Shown: positions 16,937-26,380 of the stretch, piece by piece
How the letters are laid out: every line of letters begins with the position of its first letter
Numbering within the stretch: position 1 is the stretch's first letter
Assembly (NCBI GenBank): GCA_002483445.1
Contig: DLHY01000030.1
Location: 138,371-202,370 of the forward strand
Origin: Blastocatellia bacterium UBA7656
Lineage (GTDB): Bacteria > Acidobacteriota > Blastocatellia > UBA7656
DNA length: 64,000 nucleotides
Direction: 5' to 3'
Translations under genes and position numbers: made by a program
Notes under the pieces: generated by a model
What the model was told of the DNA's origin: nothing
Database searches by the model: none
What the model saw: only the letters and a program-made list of their open reading frames with translations

Positions 16937-17038
16937 GAAATCTAGCAGCCCGACTACGGTATGCGGCCAAGCGCGCGATCAATGATACTGATAAGGCTGC
17001 GGCTCGTGAATCAAGGTAGAAAAATAGCCAGAGGGAAT

Positions 17039-19498
17039 CTACTCGTACCTAAGCGCAACCATCGGGTCTACTTTCATCGCGCGCCGCGCCGGTACGAGGC
17101 AGGCCACGAACGCTACAACCGTGAGCAGCAGCGGGATCATAATGAACGTCAGCGAATCAGTCGCACTCACACCGAATAACATCCCGCGGATCAGGCGCGT
17201 AAGCGCCAGCGAAGCCATCAACCCCACCACAAGTCCTGTCACAACGAGTCTCATTCCCTGACCGACGATCAGCATCATCACATCCTGCCGCTGTGCGCCC
17301 AGCGCCATGCGCACGCCTATCTCGCGTGTGCGTTGAGCGACCGAATAAGAAACGACGCCATAGATGCCCGCGCTCACCAACACCAGAGCAAGCAGACCGA
17401 ATAAACTGAGCAGGAGCGTCTGGAAACGCGGCTGGGCAACTACATCCGAGAGCCTCTCGTTCATGGTCTGAACCTTAGGCGCAGGCAGGTTCTTGTTCAA
17501 AGCTCTGACTTCACTATAAAGCGCAGCCGCGAGATTCGCCGGATTCCCCGCCGTCCGCACCAACAAGGTCGGCCCCTGCATAGGCCATTGCCAGTAGGGG
17601 GTGTAGACGTTCGGTTCAATCTGCGGGTCAAGGCTCAGGCTTTTGACATCCGCAACCACGCCTACGATCTCCGTCCATAAAGAAACGTTCGTTTGCCGAT
17701 CAATCTGTCCCTGTTGGCCGGGATCGAGCCTGCCCAGATAGATTCGTTTGCCGATGGGGGTTTCGTCGGGGAAACATCGCTTCGCAAGCGACTCAGAGAT
17801 GATGGCGACGCGCGGGGATTCCAATGTATCGCTCTCGCTGACGGTTCGGCCATCGAGCAGGGAGATGCCCATCGCGTGAAAGTAATCTGAGGTGATGCCA
17901 TGAAAACTCGCGCGCGGATAATCTTCTTCTGCGCCAGTCTGCCGGTTTTCAATTGTGATATTGAAACTCGCTTTGTCGCTTGCGGCGGCGACCGACTGCG
18001 CGCCCGGTTGATTTTTCATTCGCTCTATCAATTCGCGTATCGTCACCTGCGGTCGGGTCTCAGTCGGCCTGACCCAGGTGGTGAAGCCTGATATGGAAAA
18101 ATCCAGTCTCGCGGTCAACAGATGATCCGGTTCGAATCCGCGATTCACCTCCGTCAGTTGCGCGAAGCTGCGGATCATCAAACCCGCTCCGATTAACAGC
18201 GCCAATGAGAGCGCGACTTCCACGACGACAAGCAGGCTGCGCAGACGGCTGCGATGCAGGCTTTCGGTCGCTCCCCTCGCGCTGTCTTTCAACGCGACGT
18301 TCAAATCCGGCTTCGTTGTTTGCCACGCAGGAGCGAGACCTAAGAGCAGACCGGTCGCGCACGCAATCAGCAACGTGAAAGCCAGCGACCGCATATCCAG
18401 TCTGGTCTCGCTGAGTCGCGGAACATAATCAGCATTGAACGCGATGAGCAGCCTCAGGCTCCAGAACGCCATCAGCGCGCCGAGCGCGCCGCCCGCAACC
18501 GACAGCAGCAGACTCTCTGTGAGCAACTGCCGAATCATGCGCCAGCGACTCCCGCCGAGCGCCAGTCGGATAGCGATTTCTTTTTGTCTGTCAGCCGCGC
18601 GAGCGAGCAGAAGGTTAGCGACATTGGCGCACGCCACAGCCAGCACACAGGCAACAACGCCCCACAGAATCAGCAAAGCCATTCGCAGATTGCGACCCAG
18701 CGTCTGTTCGAGCAGCGGGATGACGGCGGCCTGCGAACTGATCATCGCTTCAGGATGTCGCTCTTCGATGCGCGACTGAATCGTGTTCAACTCCGCCTGC
18801 GCCTGTTCAATCGTCACGCCATCTCTGAGCCGCGCGATCACCGACAGCCACGGGCCGCGCCGCTTTCTGGGCATGTCGTCCCAACCGACTGGCAACCATA
18901 TTTCCGTTTGATTTGGGAATCGGAAGCCCGACTGCATCACGCCGACTATGGTGTAATCGCGCCTGCCGAACGTATCGATGGTCAGCAGTCGGCCAATCAC
19001 ATCGGGGTCTGATGCAAACTGCCTCTGCCAGAATTCATGGCTGATGAGCGCGACGCGATTGCCTTCCACCTGATCTTCTTCCGGCAGGAACGCGCGGCCC
19101 ATCTGCGGCTCGACGCGCAATGTTGAAAAGAGAGAGGACGTGACGTAAGCGCATCTGGCTTTCTCACTGCCATCACTTGTTACCAGATTGAACTCGCCGC
19201 TGGTTGACCAGTAGGCTATGTCTTCGAAGGAGCGGTTTTGGTTGCGCCAGTCGACCAGATTCGGCGGCGCAACCTTCTGCTGCTCTATATTTCGGCGCGG
19301 ATCGCTCTCCCATAGCATCACCAGACGATCCGGTTCTTCATAAGGGAGCGGACGCAGCAACACGCCATCGATTACGGTAAAGATAGCGGTGTTGGCGCCT
19401 ATTCCGAGGGCCAGAGTCATCAGGGCCACCGCCGTAAAGCCCGGATTCCTGCCGAGCATACGCGCGCCATAGCGCAAATCCTGCCAGAAGGATTCCAT
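17039..19498 (-). CDS. ADOP-type ABC transporter permease (MacB/FtsX fold)
   Basis: 819 residues. The N-terminus MESFWQDLRYGARMLGRNPGFTAVALMTLALGIGANTAIF is characteristic of the acidobacterial duplicated orphan permeases. A MacB-type periplasmic domain follows, then an FtsX domain (TM helices near LLILWGVVACVLAVACANVANLLLA), a second periplasmic part, and a C-terminal FtsX domain with RTREIGVRMALGAQ and VPARRAMKVDPMVALRYE. No ATPase gene is adjacent, which is normal for this orphan family. The substrate is unknown. Its start overlaps the stop of a short upstream frame by one base, and GGAGGG lies just before it. Confidence 0.93.
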   Translation of the reverse strand: MESFWQDLRYGARMLGRNPGFTAVALMTLALGIGANTAIFTVIDGVLLRPLPYEEPDRLVMLWESDPRRNIEQQKVAPPNLVDWRNQNRSFEDIAYWSTSGEFNLVTSDGSEKARCAYVTSSLFSTLRVEPQMGRAFLPEEDQVEGNRVALISHEFWQRQFASDPDVIGRLLTIDTFGRRDYTIVGVMQSGFRFPNQTEIWLPVGWDDMPRKRRGPWLSVIARLRDGVTIEQAQAELNTIQSRIEERHPEAMISSQAAVIPLLEQTLGRNLRMALLILWGVVACVLAVACANVANLLLARAADRQKEIAIRLALGGSRWRMIRQLLTESLLLSVAGGALGALMAFWSLRLLIAFNADYVPRLSETRLDMRSLAFTLLIACATGLLLGLAPAWQTTKPDLNVALKDSARGATESLHRSRLRSLLVVVEVALSLALLIGAGLMIRSFAQLTEVNRGFEPDHLLTARLDFSISGFTTWVRPTETRPQVTIRELIERMKNQPGAQSVAAASDKASFNITIENRQTGAEEDYPRASFHGITSDYFHAMGISLLDGRTVSESDTLESPRVAIISESLAKRCFPDETPIGKRIYLGRLDPGQQGQIDRQTNVSLWTEIVGVVADVKSLSLDPQIEPNVYTPYWQWPMQGPTLLVRTAGNPANLAAALYSEVRALNKNLPAPKVQTMNERLSDVVAQPRFQTLLLSLFGLLALVLVSAGIYGVVSYSVAQRTREIGVRMALGAQRQDVMMLIVGQGMRLVVTGLVVGLMASLALTRLIRGMLFGVSATDSLTFIMIPLLLTVVAFVACLVPARRAMKVDPMVALRYE

Positions 19499-19653
19499 CA
19501 GCCGCCCTCCTTTGTTTTACCGCCTGCTGAAATATCTGACGAGGTTGCGGTCGAGCAGCGAGCCTTCCTTCGCGCCTGCGCCTTGTGGTTGAGAGTGAGA
19601 AGCGCAACGAGTGTTGTGAGGGTGAGCGCAAGCGGACGCGGGTTGTGAATCAT
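19498..19653 (-). CDS. Possible short leader peptide coupled to the ADOP permease
   Basis: A 51-codon frame with a good Shine-Dalgarno (GGAGGT, about seven bases before the ATG). It contains a hydrophobic stretch (LALTLTTLVALLTL) followed by basic residues, and its TGA overlaps the permease ATG. The arrangement suggests translational coupling. I recognise no family, and it could equally be a degraded gene end. Low confidence that it is functional. Confidence 0.3.
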   Translation of the reverse strand: MIHNPRPLALTLTTLVALLTLNHKAQARRKARCSTATSSDISAGGKTKEGG

Positions 19654-20174
19654 CTTCTTTACCTCCGATGGCTGTCGATCACAGCCGGATATTTTGTCAG
19701 GTTCTCGCATTAGACGGAAACAGAAGATGATTTCTTCCATTTTAATCGCGACGCAGATGTCTGACTCAACGCGGAAAGCCATGAGGCAATCGAAATAAAA
19801 CGGCCCAGGCAAGAACAGATGCTCACTCGACTGCCGTCGAGATGGGCTATCATCAGGAAGACTACAATCCTTCAGGATTACAGCGCGCATCTTGACGCCG
19901 CCAGACAACTTCAGTACATTGAGTGCGGCCTGATAGCAGATCGAACAGCAACTCGCAATGAGTGAGATTTCATGAATCAGGCGCTCGATTGATTTGAATT
20001 GAAAATACTGCAAACGCGCAGGCTTCGACATCCCATTCACCGATTCGTCGCTCTTCCGGCTGAAGGAATCGTATACGTCTTCATAAAGCGCGCACCTCCG
20101 GTCACGGAATCAACGGGCCGGACTTCTGTTAAACAATCGATCCCCGGCAGATCGCAAGCGATGTGGAGGCCCCC
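19654..20174. other. Divergent intergenic region, no gene recognised
   Basis: It separates the minus-strand permease from the plus-strand TPR gene. Open frames here have no family character. One candidate plus-strand promoter is TTGACG (19892-19897), 17 bases, TACATT (19915-19920), which would leave a leader of roughly 250 bases. Confidence 0.4.
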
Positions 20175-21434
20175 ATGTTTGAAAACACTTTTTGCAAGCT
20201 CACATCACTGAGCCTGCTCGCTCTCCTGATGCCTGCCGCGCCGCAAGGCCCGACGCCCGGATTCACGCGAATCGAAGGCGCGGTTTATGTGAGGCAGGCC
20301 AACGGCAAGCGGGTTCACGCACGAGGCGCGACAGTCGAAATTTATCGCATGGATGTCAAACGTCGATGGGAAGCCAGAAGCGATAACACAGGCATTTACG
20401 TCAAGCACGGACTCCTGCGCTACGGCAGGTATCTCATCATCGTATCCGGTTCGGGGATACGGCCCGCGTTCGTCGCGAACATAGAGCCGAGTTCCGATAT
20501 CACTATCGTAAATATCTCCGCCGAGCCGGGCGACGGCAGCCGCCTTTCTTTCGACGAAGCGCTGCGCCTCATTTCCAGAGAACAGCCGGCCGCAGAGCCG
20601 GCCACGCCGCGCCCTGTGCCTGCGATAATCGAATTGAATCAGGAGAAACTCTCCGCCGCAATTGGGCGACTCGAAGCGAAAGGCGATCAGTCGGCTATGG
20701 TCGAAGCCGTAGCGAAAGCGCGCTCGAATTATGAGATGGGGATAGAGTCGTTGAAAGCGGGCGAGTATGAAGCGGCGCTCGCAGGGTTCGAGCAGGCTGC
20801 GGCTTTCGATTCTTCAGCCGACGCGGAACTGGCCGAGTTGACTTTCAAGGCGCACGCGCTGGTTGCAGAGACTCGTTTCCTGATAGGCTCGATGAATCTG
20901 GCAGCGAAGAATCTCGACGCAGCAAGGCCGCATCTTGAACAGGCATTTCAGCGCATCACGCAGGCCATACATTTAGCTTCACCTGAAAACAGCGCGACGG
21001 ATGATCTGCTGATGTTTTACGGGATTCTGGGAAAGAGCGCGCGGATGCTCGTGGCCTTCTTCGGCGCAGTCAAAGAAGTCGATCCCGCAGTGCGCCTGCT
21101 CGAACGAGCCGCCGCGTTGGATGAGCAGACCCGGAGTCGCTGGTTGAGCATCATCGGCGATATCGATAACGGGGCGGCGCGCATAAGCGAAGCGGCAATG
21201 GCTTACAAACGCGCACTTGTGGCGAATCCTCAGAATGCGGATGCGCTTTACAACCTGAGCATGATTTTGCTTTCTTCTGAGGCGAAGGATTCGCTTCAGC
21301 AGGCGGCGAATCTGTTGAGCGATTTTCTGAGCGTCGCGCCCGACGATGAGCGGGCGACGGGCGCACGGGTGGCGATTGAACTGCTCGAACGTCAGCACAA
21401 AATCACTCCGCAGGCGGTGGCGAAACGCCGTTAG
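20175..21434 (+). CDS. Exported TPR protein with an N-terminal carboxypeptidase-regulatory-like domain
   Basis: The start at 20175 is set by GGAGG five bases upstream. About 419 residues with a short signal peptide (LTSLSLLALLMPAAP). Residues 25-110 (EGAVYVRQANGKRVHARGATVEIYRMD ... YVKHGLLRYGRYLIIVSG) resemble a carboxypeptidase-regulatory/Cna-B beta-sandwich. TPR helices follow, clearest at KARSNYEMGIESLKAGEYEAALAGFEQAAAFD and AYKRALVANPQNADALYNLSMILL. It is probably a periplasmic scaffold protein, partner unknown. It ends in a basic tail. Confidence 0.8.
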   Translation: MFENTFCKLTSLSLLALLMPAAPQGPTPGFTRIEGAVYVRQANGKRVHARGATVEIYRMDVKRRWEARSDNTGIYVKHGLLRYGRYLIIVSGSGIRPAFVANIEPSSDITIVNISAEPGDGSRLSFDEALRLISREQPAAEPATPRPVPAIIELNQEKLSAAIGRLEAKGDQSAMVEAVAKARSNYEMGIESLKAGEYEAALAGFEQAAAFDSSADAELAELTFKAHALVAETRFLIGSMNLAAKNLDAARPHLEQAFQRITQAIHLASPENSATDDLLMFYGILGKSARMLVAFFGAVKEVDPAVRLLERAAALDEQTRSRWLSIIGDIDNGAARISEAAMAYKRALVANPQNADALYNLSMILLSSEAKDSLQQAANLLSDFLSVAPDDERATGARVAIELLERQHKITPQAVAKRR

Positions 21435-21487
21435 CAAATCGAGACGGAAGCGTTTGCATCGGCCTTGAGGCTGGTTAAGCTGTGAGT

Positions 21488-21820
21488 ATGTCTTGGGAAA
21501 AGCTTGTCGAGCAGAAGATTCAGGAAGCGATGGCCGCTGGCGAGTTCGACGATTTGCCGGGGAAGGGCAAGCCTCTGGATTTGAGCGCGTATTTCGCCAC
21601 GCCTGAAGAAGTACGGGTGTCCAATTCGATTTTGAGGAATGCAGGCATAGTTCCCGAAGAGGTGCAATTGCTCGGAGAGATAGCGAAGCTGAAAGAATCT
21701 CTCGAAGGATGCGCGGACGACGGGCGAAGGAAAGAGATCAGCCGGAAGATCGACGAGTTGACATTGAAGTACAATTTGTTGAGAGAGCATTCGAAAGGAA
21801 GCGGCAAGCGGCGCTTTTAG
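21488..21820 (+). CDS. DUF1992 (DnaJC28-like) protein
   Basis: About 110 residues. The pattern MSWEKLVEQKIQEAMAAGEFDDLPGKGKPL is the hallmark of DUF1992, also found in the DNAJC28 family. There is no J-domain. A GTG six bases upstream (21482) is an alternative start, and no strong ribosome site separates the two. The protein is predicted cytoplasmic and helical, and the family's biochemical role is not established. Confidence 0.9.
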   Translation: MSWEKLVEQKIQEAMAAGEFDDLPGKGKPLDLSAYFATPEEVRVSNSILRNAGIVPEEVQLLGEIAKLKESLEGCADDGRRKEISRKIDELTLKYNLLREHSKGSGKRRF

Positions 21821-21878
21821 CCTCGCGTATTTGAGTAAAGAAAAGCAGGCTAGTAAAATCCTCGCTAGAGATTGAAAC

Positions 21879-22124
21879 ATGGAAACGAGAACATTACGCG
21901 CTCATTTTGATGGCGACCGGATTCTGATAGACGAGCCTTATGAACTCGAACTCGACACTGAGCTACTTATCACCGTATTGCCGAAAGTTTCTGATGAAGA
22001 GCGCGAGGATTGGGTGAGGCTTTCGCTGGAAAGTCTGGCGCGGGCTTACAGCGATGATGAGCCTGAGTATTCGCAGGACTCGATCAAAGAGGCGAACCCG
22101 GAATATGTCGGAGAAAGTTGTTGA
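21879..22124 (+). CDS. Small antitoxin-like protein
   Basis: 81 residues. The N-terminal half (LRAHFDGDRILIDEPYELELDTELLITVLP) resembles the short beta-rich N-terminus of a group of predicted antitoxins. The acidic C-terminal half ends in PEYSQDSIKEANPEY. A tiny frame starting at 22105 overlaps its end but codes for only 39 residues, too short for a standard toxin. It may be an orphan antitoxin or half of a broken pair. Function is inferred from resemblance only. Confidence 0.55.
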   Translation: METRTLRAHFDGDRILIDEPYELELDTELLITVLPKVSDEEREDWVRLSLESLARAYSDDEPEYSQDSIKEANPEYVGESC

Positions 22125-22364
22125 AAAACATCCTACCGTTGTGATATATAGCACCTGCGATCATTCGATACGGCCCGTTATATTCGACAGAGAGCAGCGA
22201 CACCACCGGGCGATGAAACTCTGATTTGACAGCACGAACAAAAGCTTATGGGTGGATAAGTTTGAAAACAAATCTTCTCAACTATTCAATCCACGGCTGA
22301 CAGAACACCAGATTCCAAGTAAATAGATGAACAACAATTCCCGCTTTAGAAAAAAGGTAAACCA

Positions 22365-24488
22365 ATGAAAAGAACAATTTTGGTTCTGGCGGCTAATCCC
22401 AAAGACATGGACAGACTTCAGTTGGGCGAAGAAGTTCGTAAAATCGAGGAGGCCCTGCAAATAGCAAAAAATCGAGACGAATTTGAACTCAAGTCAGTTT
22501 TTGCACCACGTCAAGAAGATGTTCGAAGAGCTATGTTCGATTTGAAGCCTAACATCGTGCATTTCTGTGGGCATGGAGCGGGACAAGATGGCATCGCATT
22601 TGAAGATGAAGGAGGAAATGCCATGTTTGTTGGCTCAGACGCTCTTGCGGGATTCTTTAGACTGTTCGCGGGCACAGTGAAATGCATTGTTCTAAACGCT
22701 TGCTATTCAGAAGTTCAAGCCAAAGTTATTGCACAACACATCAATTATGTGATCGGCATGAAGAAAGACATAGTAGACGAAGCCGCCATCAAATTTGCAG
22801 TCGCTTTCTATGACGCACTGGGAGCCGGAATGGATTTCGATTTTGCGTACAAACTTGCGTGTAATGCTATCGAGTGGGCAAATTTATCAGATGATTTGAT
22901 ACCCAAACTGTTAGGCAACATCGTGAGGGATGATACTGATTGGATAACCAACGCTGATAAGGTAATAGAGACTATTCCACATGACAACGACCATTTTGGC
23001 GTATTCAAGGAGCATGTAGAGCGAGTAAAACAAATACTGAATAAGTTTATCCTTCCTGTTCTGGGAAAGCCTTTGTCTGAGCTTGAGAAAAAGATACTCT
23101 ACAGTGCTGTGGAACTTCATGATATTGGACTTGCCAATCCAAGGACGGAGAATAACCCTGGTGGCCCTGTAGAGCGCCTGTCTGAGATAAAGAATGTTCG
23201 GGAACACCATGCGAAGTTAAGCTCTGATTTCGTTATGGAATATTATGAACAGTTGAATATACCTGACCTTGCTATGGCCAGCATTGTAGCGCGCCTCTGC
23301 AACCGCCACAGAAGAGTAGACTATGTCCGCCAGTATTTTAAAGCGAAATCAGAGAGCGATATGAGGGTTCAGTTGCTGGCCTCATTGCTTAAACTGGCCG
23401 ATGCTTTAGACTCGACAAAGAAAACAGTGGAAATCATTAACCCAGGTATTTACACAAGGCTGCCTGAAGAAGATAAAAAGCGGTTGGATGTTTGTCGTCT
23501 CATTAATAGTATCTCCCCGCTTCATGCTGAGCCTGCAATTCGGATATTCGGGCTTCTTCCTGATGATGGGTATTTAGAGGAGAATAAAAAGAAGCTGTTG
23601 CAAAGAGCTCTTGAGATTTTTAGTGATCTCTTCGCAGTTATGCCGTTTACCTTAGAAGCAGGCCTGCCTTGGTGTTTGGTGGATATCTATGACAATAGAA
23701 TGGAGGTGGATGGCCCAACTTTATGGAAAGAGTGGTGGAAATCAGTCAAAGCAACAGATATACGATATAATGACCCCAACGATATCGCTGAGCAATTGAA
23801 GGTTCGTACTGTGCCAATTATGGATAGGGAGGATACAGTAACAGTCCTTAAAAAAATCCGTGAGCAAACTAAGTGTCCACTGCCTCCCATAGAAGGGAGG
23901 GGGTCTCTACCCACTATAACTCCGATCTATCCAATTAATAGCCCTCAAGGCAGCATTGGTTTTATTGATACCCTCGGCTTGGCAGAAAAGCACATTGAGA
24001 TATTTGGCTCCGATGGGTACACTTACCCACAAAGAGTGCTGGATAAACTAGAAATGAAATTACTCTCAAGCCCACCTGTGAAAGTGACCCTTTTCCTTTT
24101 GTCGCCTGAAGTCCTACATGAACTGGAGGGGGAACGAACGAAGCTTAACCTTGATGGATTTCGCCATAAAATGGATCAAGCTCGACAAAAATGGAAAGAC
24201 TGGTCGCTCCAACTTCGGGAGGAACGCAAACATGATCAGGACTGGCTCGACAGCCTAGAAAAACACTTTGAAATCATCTTCGTGAATGAAATTGAACTTG
24301 CTCATCTGCATGGTAGCTTACTCGTAGATGACAAAATCCTGAGGGTGAACATTCATGTTCAGGGTGTGCCATCGTCAACTGGTATGATCATTCACTGTGC
24401 TGAGCCGGTGAACCTGCTGCATATGTTTCGATATCAAGCCCGCCTCATGCGTGCTTCCGGCAAACAATGGATACCTTGGAAGGAATAG
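22365..24488 (+). CDS. CHAT-protease-like / HD phosphohydrolase / PLD-like multidomain protein
   Basis: 707 residues in an AT-richer stretch. Domain 1 (1-190) is a CHAT domain (caspase fold): ILVLAANPKDMDRLQLGEEV at the start, FCGHGAGQDG with catalytic His about 70, and VLNACYSE with Cys about 113. Domain 2 (about 200-420) is an HD domain with LHDIG (H252-D253), REHH, CNRHR and LADALD, so metal ligands look complete. Domain 3 (about 540-707) has IEIFGSDGYTYP and HLHGSLLVDDKILRVN, resembling one half of a phospholipase D/HKD site. CHAT and HD domains both recur in bacterial conflict systems. The combination suggests a sensor-protease with two effector or regulatory domains, but substrate and role are unknown. 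An epimerase gene follows 15 bases later. Confidence 0.8.
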   Translation: MKRTILVLAANPKDMDRLQLGEEVRKIEEALQIAKNRDEFELKSVFAPRQEDVRRAMFDLKPNIVHFCGHGAGQDGIAFEDEGGNAMFVGSDALAGFFRLFAGTVKCIVLNACYSEVQAKVIAQHINYVIGMKKDIVDEAAIKFAVAFYDALGAGMDFDFAYKLACNAIEWANLSDDLIPKLLGNIVRDDTDWITNADKVIETIPHDNDHFGVFKEHVERVKQILNKFILPVLGKPLSELEKKILYSAVELHDIGLANPRTENNPGGPVERLSEIKNVREHHAKLSSDFVMEYYEQLNIPDLAMASIVARLCNRHRRVDYVRQYFKAKSESDMRVQLLASLLKLADALDSTKKTVEIINPGIYTRLPEEDKKRLDVCRLINSISPLHAEPAIRIFGLLPDDGYLEENKKKLLQRALEIFSDLFAVMPFTLEAGLPWCLVDIYDNRMEVDGPTLWKEWWKSVKATDIRYNDPNDIAEQLKVRTVPIMDREDTVTVLKKIREQTKCPLPPIEGRGSLPTITPIYPINSPQGSIGFIDTLGLAEKHIEIFGSDGYTYPQRVLDKLEMKLLSSPPVKVTLFLLSPEVLHELEGERTKLNLDGFRHKMDQARQKWKDWSLQLREERKHDQDWLDSLEKHFEIIFVNEIELAHLHGSLLVDDKILRVNIHVQGVPSSTGMIIHCAEPVNLLHMFRYQARLMRASGKQWIPWKE

Positions 24489-24503
24489 GATGAACAACAG
24501 TCT

Positions 24504-25571
24504 ATGAGTAATAATCAACAGGGCAAGGATAAGGAGCGAACCGTTATTATAACAGGTAGCGCGGGCTATATTGGAAAGAAGTTGATACAGGCGGTTTTGG
24601 CTTCCACATCCGCATCGGTTATTGGAATAGATAAAATGGAGAATGATTGCATCGCACCTCGCCTCCGAACAATACGATCCGATCTTTCTCTACCCGAAGG
24701 AGAGACAATAATTCACGAAATGGGAGACAGGCTGCATGATGCAGCAATCATTCACCTATCTGGTTTATTTGTGAAAGACGTGGCGTTGAGCTGGCAGATA
24801 TCGCCAATTGAGTATGAGAGAGATAATCTTATCACCACTCAACGACTGGTTAATGCAGTGCTACAGTCCGGATACAGGCCCGCGCTATTTGTCTTTTCTT
24901 CGACAGCCTGCGTCTACGATGGAGCAAAAATCCAACCCACACCGGTAGAGATAGCTTACCCTATTGCAGCTTACGGAGAGAGTAAACTGATGGCAGAGGC
25001 TGAATTAAAGAAGTTGGTAGGATGGGTTCGGAGTGTAGTTGTGCTGAGGCTATCAAGGATTCTAGGGATAGGAGATGCAGATGTACTGCCGCAGGATATT
25101 GTTAGCGACTTTATAGAAAAAATGGCTTTGGCAGATGTTGCCAATGTATCCTGTCTGATCGGGAGCGGATCGGAAGTTCGGCCATATATTCATATTGAAG
25201 ATGTCATAAACATTTTCTTGTCGTTATTAAAAAACTGGGATCAGGAAGGTTTTATTATTAGAAATGTAACCAGTGTAAATCCGATTAGAGTTGAGCAAAT
25301 AGGGAACATTGTTGGTGAGAATCTGACTAAGGCGGGATTGCTCCAGAACAAGCTGCATCTCGACATTCGCTCGCGGGTTAAAACCCGGGTACCAATTCTG
25401 TATCCCCAACCATACCAGGAATTTCAGCCTATTAGTGATTCTTCCGAAGATGTCGTAAGACAAGCAGCCAGACAATATACGATTTTGTTGAAAAAATTGG
25501 TGGACGATAGTATCTGCCCAAATTTGTTAACTGCCGTGGAGCGAGCGCGGAAGCCAGTATTATCATTGTAA
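24504..25571 (+). CDS. NAD(P)-dependent epimerase/dehydratase (extended SDR)
   Basis: 355 residues. Rossmann motif TGSAGYIGKK near the N-terminus, DLSLPEGETIIHE and SSTACVYDG regions, and the YxxxK pair in AAYGESKLM mark an extended SDR of the nucleotide-sugar epimerase type. The substrate cannot be predicted. The N-terminus (MSNNQQGKDKERTVIITG) carries a short polar extension. It is probably co-transcribed with the CHAT-HD gene (15-base gap) and shares its AT-rich composition, so the two may have arrived together. No other sugar-nucleotide genes are nearby, which makes a surface-polysaccharide role less obvious. Confidence 0.88.
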   Translation: MSNNQQGKDKERTVIITGSAGYIGKKLIQAVLASTSASVIGIDKMENDCIAPRLRTIRSDLSLPEGETIIHEMGDRLHDAAIIHLSGLFVKDVALSWQISPIEYERDNLITTQRLVNAVLQSGYRPALFVFSSTACVYDGAKIQPTPVEIAYPIAAYGESKLMAEAELKKLVGWVRSVVVLRLSRILGIGDADVLPQDIVSDFIEKMALADVANVSCLIGSGSEVRPYIHIEDVINIFLSLLKNWDQEGFIIRNVTSVNPIRVEQIGNIVGENLTKAGLLQNKLHLDIRSRVKTRVPILYPQPYQEFQPISDSSEDVVRQAARQYTILLKKLVDDSICPNLLTAVERARKPVLSL

Positions 25572-25779
25572 AGGTAAAAGCGATATTTCGATTCGAAAAG
25601 AATCACCGGCGAACACAAGGTCAGCAATCGCAAGGTAAGAAATACGCCCGCTCAATGGCATCGCCTGATGAAGAGTAACGACTTCAATTCTTTTGCTGAA
25701 ATCTTCCGCTGATCAGGTTGGCAAACTGACCGTATTCAATATCGGCGGGAACAAGGCACGACTGATAGCGGCGATGCAT

Positions 25780-25785
25780 TATAAT
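25780..25785 (+). promoter_or_regulatory. Candidate -10 element upstream of the 25858 gene
   Basis: A TATAAT hexamer lies 73 bases before the ATG. No convincing -35 hexamer is seen at the right distance. Confidence 0.3.
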
Positions 25786-25857
25786 AGAAAAAAAGTTTAC
25801 ATCAGGGCTATTCTTACGCATAAAGAGTGCGACGAGGATAAATGGAAGGAATGAGAG

Positions 25858-26088
25858 ATGGAGAATCTTGATATAGAAAAAGCAATGGATGCGTGGGCTC
25901 CTCTGGCAGGAACTGTTTTCGTTCCGCATACGGAAGAGGAATATAACCGGATAGTAGCCCTGCTCGACACGTTGATCGATGAAGTCGATGAAGATGAGAG
26001 CCATCCGCTTGCCTCGATGATGGAAATACTCGGTGTGCTTGTAGAGCATTATGAAAATGCTCATGTGCCTGAACTCGCAGGCGAGTAG
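25858..26088 (+). CDS. Small acidic protein resembling a HigA-type antitoxin N-terminus
   Basis: 76 residues. The pattern HTEEEYNRIVALLDTLIDEVDEDESHPLASMMEILGVLVEHYENAHVPEL resembles the N-terminal helical part of HigA-like antitoxins. It ends before any helix-turn-helix would follow. It is either a short stand-alone family member or a truncated antitoxin, and there is no HigB-like toxin immediately upstream. The ATG follows a purine-rich GGAATGAGAG stretch. Confidence 0.6.
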   Translation: MENLDIEKAMDAWAPLAGTVFVPHTEEEYNRIVALLDTLIDEVDEDESHPLASMMEILGVLVEHYENAHVPELAGE

Positions 26089-26125
26089 GTTGCTCGCAGC
26101 TTATTCTCAAAACTCCGATGAGTGA

Positions 26126-26131
26126 TATAAT
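26126..26131 (+). promoter_or_regulatory. Candidate extended -10 element (TGATATAAT)
   Basis: TATAAT preceded by TGA, 33 bases before the next ATG, with AAGGAG in between. A weak -35 (TTCTCA, 26104-26109) lies 16 bases upstream. Confidence 0.4.
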
Positions 26132-26158
26132 CCCGCTCGAAGGAGACAGATACAACTT

Positions 26159-26380
26159 ATGGTAACTATAACGTTCCCAGACCGCGAAACTGAGAAGCGC
26201 GCGCTTGCCTTTCTGCTCGGACGTTTTTCGGGCCACATTCTCAAATCAGGCGAGCATTTAGTCCCGGAAGCAGCTTTAGAAGCTCTCGCAGATCAGAACA
26301 TCACTTTTACAGTTAAGGGCAAGACGACTTATGAGCAGCAGATGGCGGCGATTCGAGGTTCTGCTTCCCCTACAGTTTAA
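26159..26380 (+). CDS. Small conserved protein, first of an overlapping pair
   Basis: 73 residues; AAGGAG lies about 14 bases before the ATG. The sequence FPDRETEKRALAFLLGRFSGHILKSGEHLVPEAALEALADQNITFTVKG looks conserved, and I recall similar proteins beside a partner like the next gene. The two frames overlap by 50 bases, which implies co-expression. The size and pairing suggest a toxin-antitoxin-like module, but no known family motif is visible. Confidence 0.6.
   Translation: MVTITFPDRETEKRALAFLLGRFSGHILKSGEHLVPEAALEALADQNITFTVKGKTTYEQQMAAIRGSASPTV

Noticed and set aside
19498..20040. 180-codon minus-strand frame covering the permease upstream region
   Set aside because: The first 129 codons lack coding character; only the final 51 codons have a ribosome site and are listed.
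22105..22224. 39-codon frame overlapping the antitoxin-like gene at 21879
   Set aside because: The overlap is suggestive of a toxin, but the product is too short and shows no family motif; it may be a broken toxin remnant.
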